Positions 7,730 through 10,350 of a stretch of 10,350 bases of DNA are shown in pieces. Position 1 is the first letter of the stretch. Every line of letters starts with the position of its first letter. Both the position numbers and the translations under genes were made by a program. The notes beneath the pieces were generated by a model that was not told the DNA's origin, searched no databases, and saw only the letters and a list, made by a program, of their open reading frames with translations. Origin of the DNA: Coemansia sp. RSA 1804 (taxonomy: Eukaryota > Kickxellomycota > Kickxellomycetes > Kickxellales > Kickxellaceae); contig JANBTH010000869.1 in the NCBI GenBank assembly GCA_027578815.1, positions 1 through 10,350 of the forward strand. Direction: 5' to 3'.

Positions 7730-7922
7730 GGAGATCAATTAAAAGTATAATAATATCAGTACTAATTAAGAAAATCAATTGGTAGTTAAGGAATCTGCCC
7801 TCAAGACTCTGAAAGAGTCGTCTTTTGGTAGCTTGCACCAAAAGTGGGGGCGGATCCCAAGGGAACTTTCGGTGCAGAAAGGTCACAACATTTATTTTAT
7901 AAATTAAAAATAATTTCCCTTG
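7730..7922 (+). repeat. ~190-bp repeat unit, copy B (right arm of the inverted pair)
   Basis: This 193-bp unit begins GGAGATCAATTAAAAG and ends AATAATTTCCCTTG. It contains a perfect small hairpin (GACTCT-gaa-AGAGTC at 7805-7819), the CTTTTGGT/ACCAAAAG hairpin (7822-7829 with 7837-7844), and a third related motif CTTTCGGT at 7866-7873, which keeps a CG dinucleotide. A CTT triplet flanks both sides, but that is too short to call a target-site duplication. Confidence 0.85.
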
Positions 7923-8218
7923 TCCTGAATAGCAGGTTGGTAGGTTTCTTCATAGTAAATAACATGCTTTTATATTTCCTTTAAAATCTGATTGAAACAG
8001 ATATCTTTCCATTGCTCTAACTTTTGCTCTGCTGCCATGTTTGTCTTTTTATCTGCCATTAAACTGCCACATAACTTATTTCATTATGCTTTTTTATTGC
8101 AGCAAATAATATATCTGTTTTAACTGCTGACAATGATAATGTTAATGCTTAATGACTGTAATCAGACATTCAGATCAAAAAAAACTTATGTTTATCTTAT
8201 GAAAATAATTACAACACT

Positions 8219-8408
8219 GGAGATCAATTAAAAGTATAATAATATCAGTACCAATTAAGAAAATCAATTAATAGTTAAGGGATCTGCCCTCAAGACTCTG
8301 AAAGAGTCGTCTTTCAGTAGCTTGCACTGAAAGTGGGGGCGGATCCTGAGGGAACTTTCAGTGCAGAAAGTTCACCACATTTATTTTATAAATTAAAGCT
8401 AATTTCCT
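8219..8408 (+). repeat. ~190-bp repeat unit, copy C (single, direct to copy B)
   Basis: This 190-bp copy has the same ends as A and B but no inverted partner. It carries CTTTCAGT (8311-8318), ACTGAAAG (8326-8333) and CTTTCAGT (8355-8362) where copy A has CTTTTGGT, ACCAAAAG and CTTTTGGT. The outer stem GGATCTGCCC (8280-8289) with GGGCGGATCC (8337-8346) pairs with one G-T wobble. A single copy shows that the unit itself, not the inverted pair, is the dispersed element. Confidence 0.85.
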
Positions 8409-8777
8409 ATCATATCAAATCAAGGTGTTGGAAAATCTTCCAATACACACAGTACATCATCATTATCATAAAATATGTCATAAGCACAACATTTGCATGT
8501 GACCCTGTGTCATGTGTTGACATCATCATTGCATTATTGTGGCATCATAACTGTATATCAAATTGCTATACATTTATTATATTTATTTATTATATACTAT
8601 AAGAAAGCATAAAAATTGAAGAAAAATTTCACTAATTCTGACTTATAAAAACATTAAGAGCTGTTGAATTATGATAGATTTTCATGAGCAGAATATATAA
8701 AAAATTTATTTCCTTGTAACCAAAATATTTCATCTTTAAGAAAATACAGATAAAAATTAGAAGAAAGCTTTAACAAT
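8409..8777. other. AT-rich spacer upstream of the Cys-rich frame
   Basis: I see no supported gene. A TATATAA-A-run at 8694-8704 lies about 84 bp before the ATG at 8778 and is the likely promoter remnant of that frame. The plus-strand frame starting in copy C is repeat-derived and not a gene. Confidence 0.45.
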
Positions 8778-8948
8778 ATGGCAACTAATCTTTGTAATAA
8801 GTGATGTTCAGTATGCTGCTGTAATTGTGGACAAGTAAAACTTACAATATGTAAAGATAATGGACATGGGTATACAATAATTGGATATGCTGAATGTAAT
8901 AATAAAAACTGTAATGAAACCCGTCAATATTTAATTGATGATCAAGTA

Positions 8949-8986
8949 GTAAGCATGAGGATTGGAAAATTGTTAAAAATAAATAG
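8949..8986 (+). other. Possible 38-bp intron (GTAAGC...TAG)
   Basis: A canonical-looking donor GTAAGC and an AAATAG acceptor bound 38 bp whose removal joins two protein-like frames in phase. An alternative acceptor ATTATTATAG at 8996 would give 48 bp but leads soon to a stop. It could equally be a frameshift in a decaying gene. Confidence 0.3.
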
Positions 8987-9227
8987 ATTATTATAGACTT
9001 TTGCTTATATGAATTTTCTTTTAACAAAATACCAAATTCAAAACTACCTAAAGAAACCCCTTCATCAATAGTGAATATTGGTGCTTTTTATAGCTACCAA
9101 TCATTTACTATTGAAAAGAATACACTACTAAAGAATCAGATTCTATTAGAAAAATGTTATTCACAATGGTATGAAATGTTAACCTTTGCATCAAATGTTA
9201 ACATCTCATACATCATCATAACAGATA

Positions 9228-9253
9228 CCCTATGCCTGACACATAGGGCATAG
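9228..9253. repeat. Short hairpin with two alternative stems
   Basis: CCCTATG (9228-9234) can pair with CATAGGG (9242-9248), or CTATGCC (9230-9236) with GGCATAG (9247-9253). The two pairings exclude each other. The hairpin ends exactly at the TAG closing the Cys-rich region's second frame. Confidence 0.5.
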
Positions 9254-9888
9254 TGCTAGTTAACTTTGTGCTGCCTAGATCCATGGCCAACCCATTTGCT
9301 GCTAATTTTAGGTTTTTGCAGTTTGCAAGCTTTGTTTTCTGATTAACCATCTTTTGTTGCTATTAATATTGCTGTTGTTGGGTTTTCAGAATATTAATGT
9401 TGAAAGACATATTGGGTCATTCATCATGCTCATTAAATTTTTTCTTACTCAAAGAAGCTTGCAAACTCATGTTTTTTTGTTGGGGGGGGGGGTAAAGTCT
9501 TTGGTTATTCATTGGGCTAATATTCCTGCAATTCATTTATTACACAGACATTGCAATTACATATTATCAAATCAGCTGAAACAACAGGATATTCCCCCTT
9601 CCCCATCCCTTTCTAATTACCTTTATATGCTTTCTAGGAATCTTATTATAAATGCTGAAGCTCTCATTTTTATGCAAGTAAATAATTAATACCAAAAGAA
9701 ATGGAAAAAAACCTTTTGCAGCCATCAAAATTGTAAGGTATAAAAACCTTCAAAAAATTTTCTTTCTTAACAAACCAGTTGTTGTTCATTCATTAATTTC
9801 TTCTTTACTTCTCTAATATGCTACAACAGCTAACAACAGCATCTTCTAGCACATTTTACTTTTTAAATCAAATAGTTGAATAATCAAT
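9254..9888. other. AT-rich spacer with an inverted repeat and a G10 run
   Basis: The stretch contains a perfect 13-bp inverted repeat, AGTTTGCAAGCTT at 9320-9332 and AAGCTTGCAAACT at 9455-9467. Between its arms is a second inverted repeat (ATTAATATT and AATATTAAT, about 9362-9400). A run of ten G follows at about 9482-9491. The 111-codon plus frame over it crosses the G run and does not look like a conserved protein. The 3' part holds the TATA box of the next frame. Confidence 0.45.
9739..9746 (+). promoter_or_regulatory. TATA-like box inside a short inverted repeat
   Basis: TATAAAAA lies 150 bp upstream of the ATG at 9889 and sits within AAGGT...ACCTT (9735-9750), so the box is framed by a five-base inverted repeat. 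Confidence 0.4.
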
Positions 9889-10092
9889 ATGAGTGGGTTA
9901 AATGAAAACAAAGGAGACATTAATAAATTCTTGGCAAAATGGAAAGGAACAAAAGTAACCCCTGTTACTCGTGGCATTGCTAGCTTTTATCTTGAGACAT
10001 CAAGTAATGTTAGAAGTGAGGACTTTCTTATGATATTTTTGAATGATGCAAGAACCAGTTGCAATAATCACAACATGGGTATTCCAAGGTAG
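9889..10092 (+). CDS. Small protein of unknown function (67 residues)
   Basis: The frame starts MSGLNENKGDINKFLAKWKG and ends CNNHNMGIPR before TAG. It is not recognised. The composition is balanced and polar with a helix-like start, a strand-like GIASFYLETSS and an acidic-hydrophobic SEDFLMIFLNDA; there is no membrane segment. A TATAAAAA box lies 150 bp upstream, and two AATAAA signals (10158-10163 and 10169-10174) lie about 65-80 bp after the stop. The last codon and stop overlap a possible donor (AAG-GTAGTA at 10089), so this may be the first exon of a longer gene that continues past the window. Confidence 0.5.
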   Translation: MSGLNENKGDINKFLAKWKGTKVTPVTRGIASFYLETSSNVRSEDFLMIFLNDARTSCNNHNMGIPR

Positions 10093-10189
10093 TATTTGGC
10101 TACCTCAGCTGTAGAGTAGGCCCTCTCAGACCTAATGATTTGGCTATATTTATCAGAAATAAATAGAAAATAAAGAATTATACCTTGCA

Positions 10190-10350
10190 TTCATTGTTGG
10201 GTTCCTCTATATATATGCCTGGCACCCCCAAAAATGGAGTCTTGCCATAATTTTTGCATTTCTCAAGATATCGTCCCCCCGCTTGGCACACACCTTCAGA
10301 AGGCTAAAAAACTAGTCGCTCTGAAGTTTCAAGCAATTCCATCAGGTAGC
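10190..10350. other. GC-richer tail, possible edge of a dispersed repeat
   Basis: Base composition rises compared with the preceding 8 kb. It contains the perfect 11-bp palindrome CCTTCAGAAGG and an inverted pair CTTCAGA...TCTGAAG around 10302-10327. Stops interrupt all frames I read. The sequence runs off the right edge, so no boundary is visible. Confidence 0.3.

Larger units (their letters stand above)
8778..9253 (+). pseudogene. Cys-rich reading frame with in-frame TGA and a frame switch
   Basis: From the ATG at 8778 the frame reads MATNLCNK, then TGA (8802-8804), then continues to TAG at 8994-8996 with a strongly protein-like Cys-rich segment (CSVCCCNCGQVKLTICK, then YAECNNKNCNETRQYLIDD). 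The Cys spacing resembles a zinc ribbon or knuckle. Just downstream another plus frame is open from 8987 to a TAG at 9251-9253 and is also protein-like (FCLYEFSFNKIPNSKLPKE, later IGAFYSYQSFTIEKNTLLKN). Removing 8949-8986, which begins GTAAGC and ends TAG, would join the two frames exactly. The gene is therefore either decayed, with one nonsense and one frameshift lesion, or spliced through a 38-bp intron with a TGA still to explain. A TATATAA box 84 bp upstream suggests recent activity. No family recognised. Confidence 0.5.

Noticed and set aside
7386..7886. Two minus-strand frames over the inverted repeat
   Set aside because: They read through the repeat arms, and the copies do not preserve a common frame, so they are repeat shadows.
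7730..7922. tRNA-derived SINE
   Set aside because: No convincing polymerase III A or B box and no cloverleaf were found.
8280..8346. Twister-ribozyme resemblance of the GTGGGGGCGG strand
   Set aside because: The 3' strand looks similar, but the conserved UAA cleavage element and the other core bases are missing.
8333..8602. Plus-strand frame starting in repeat copy C
   Set aside because: Starts inside the repeat and runs into simple AT-rich DNA.
9354..9689. 111-codon plus-strand frame
   Set aside because: Begins at a non-ATG codon, crosses the G10 run and has no recognisable pattern.
1..10350. tRNA, rRNA, CRISPR array or prokaryotic operon
   Set aside because: No matching sequences, spaced repeats or ribosome binding sites were seen.

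Overview
The window looks like nuclear DNA of a eukaryote. Genes lie on both strands with TATA-like boxes and AATAAA signals, there are no Shine-Dalgarno sites or operons, and the proteins include an EH-domain protein and four-helix membrane proteins. Single-exon genes, a Ser/Gln-rich coiled-coil EH protein and long AT-rich spacers would suit an early-diverging fungus. That is an inference, and a protist or a compact invertebrate genome is not excluded.

Layout. Bases 1-2400 are moderately GC-rich and carry two minus-strand genes. The first is the N-terminal part of a low-complexity Gln/Ala/Ser/His-rich protein that runs off the left edge (626 to 1). The second is a 370-residue EH-domain/coiled-coil protein (2251 to 1139). 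From about 2400 onward the DNA is much more AT-rich. This part holds a small minus-strand gene (3205-3429), a weak split-gene candidate (4078-4314), two tandem paralogous four-helix membrane protein genes on the minus strand (4601-5092 and 5507-5971), and a 123-residue orphan gene on the plus strand (6958-7329).

Three copies of a ~190-bp repeat follow. Two form an inverted pair (7451-7644 and 7730-7922) around an 85-bp spacer; the third (8219-8408) is alone and matches the right arm in orientation. Each copy can fold as a three-way junction. Its longest inner hairpin differs between copies by paired changes, and a third downstream copy of the same motif changes with it.

To the right lies a Cys-rich reading frame with an in-frame TGA and a frame switch (8778-9253). 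It is either a decaying gene or one with a very short intron and an unusual stop codon. A small orphan plus-strand frame (9889-10092) comes next, then a GC-richer tail that may be the edge of another repeat.

No pathway links these genes. The clearest relationships are the tandem membrane-protein duplication and the repeat family. No tRNA, rRNA, CRISPR array or recognisable transposase was seen.
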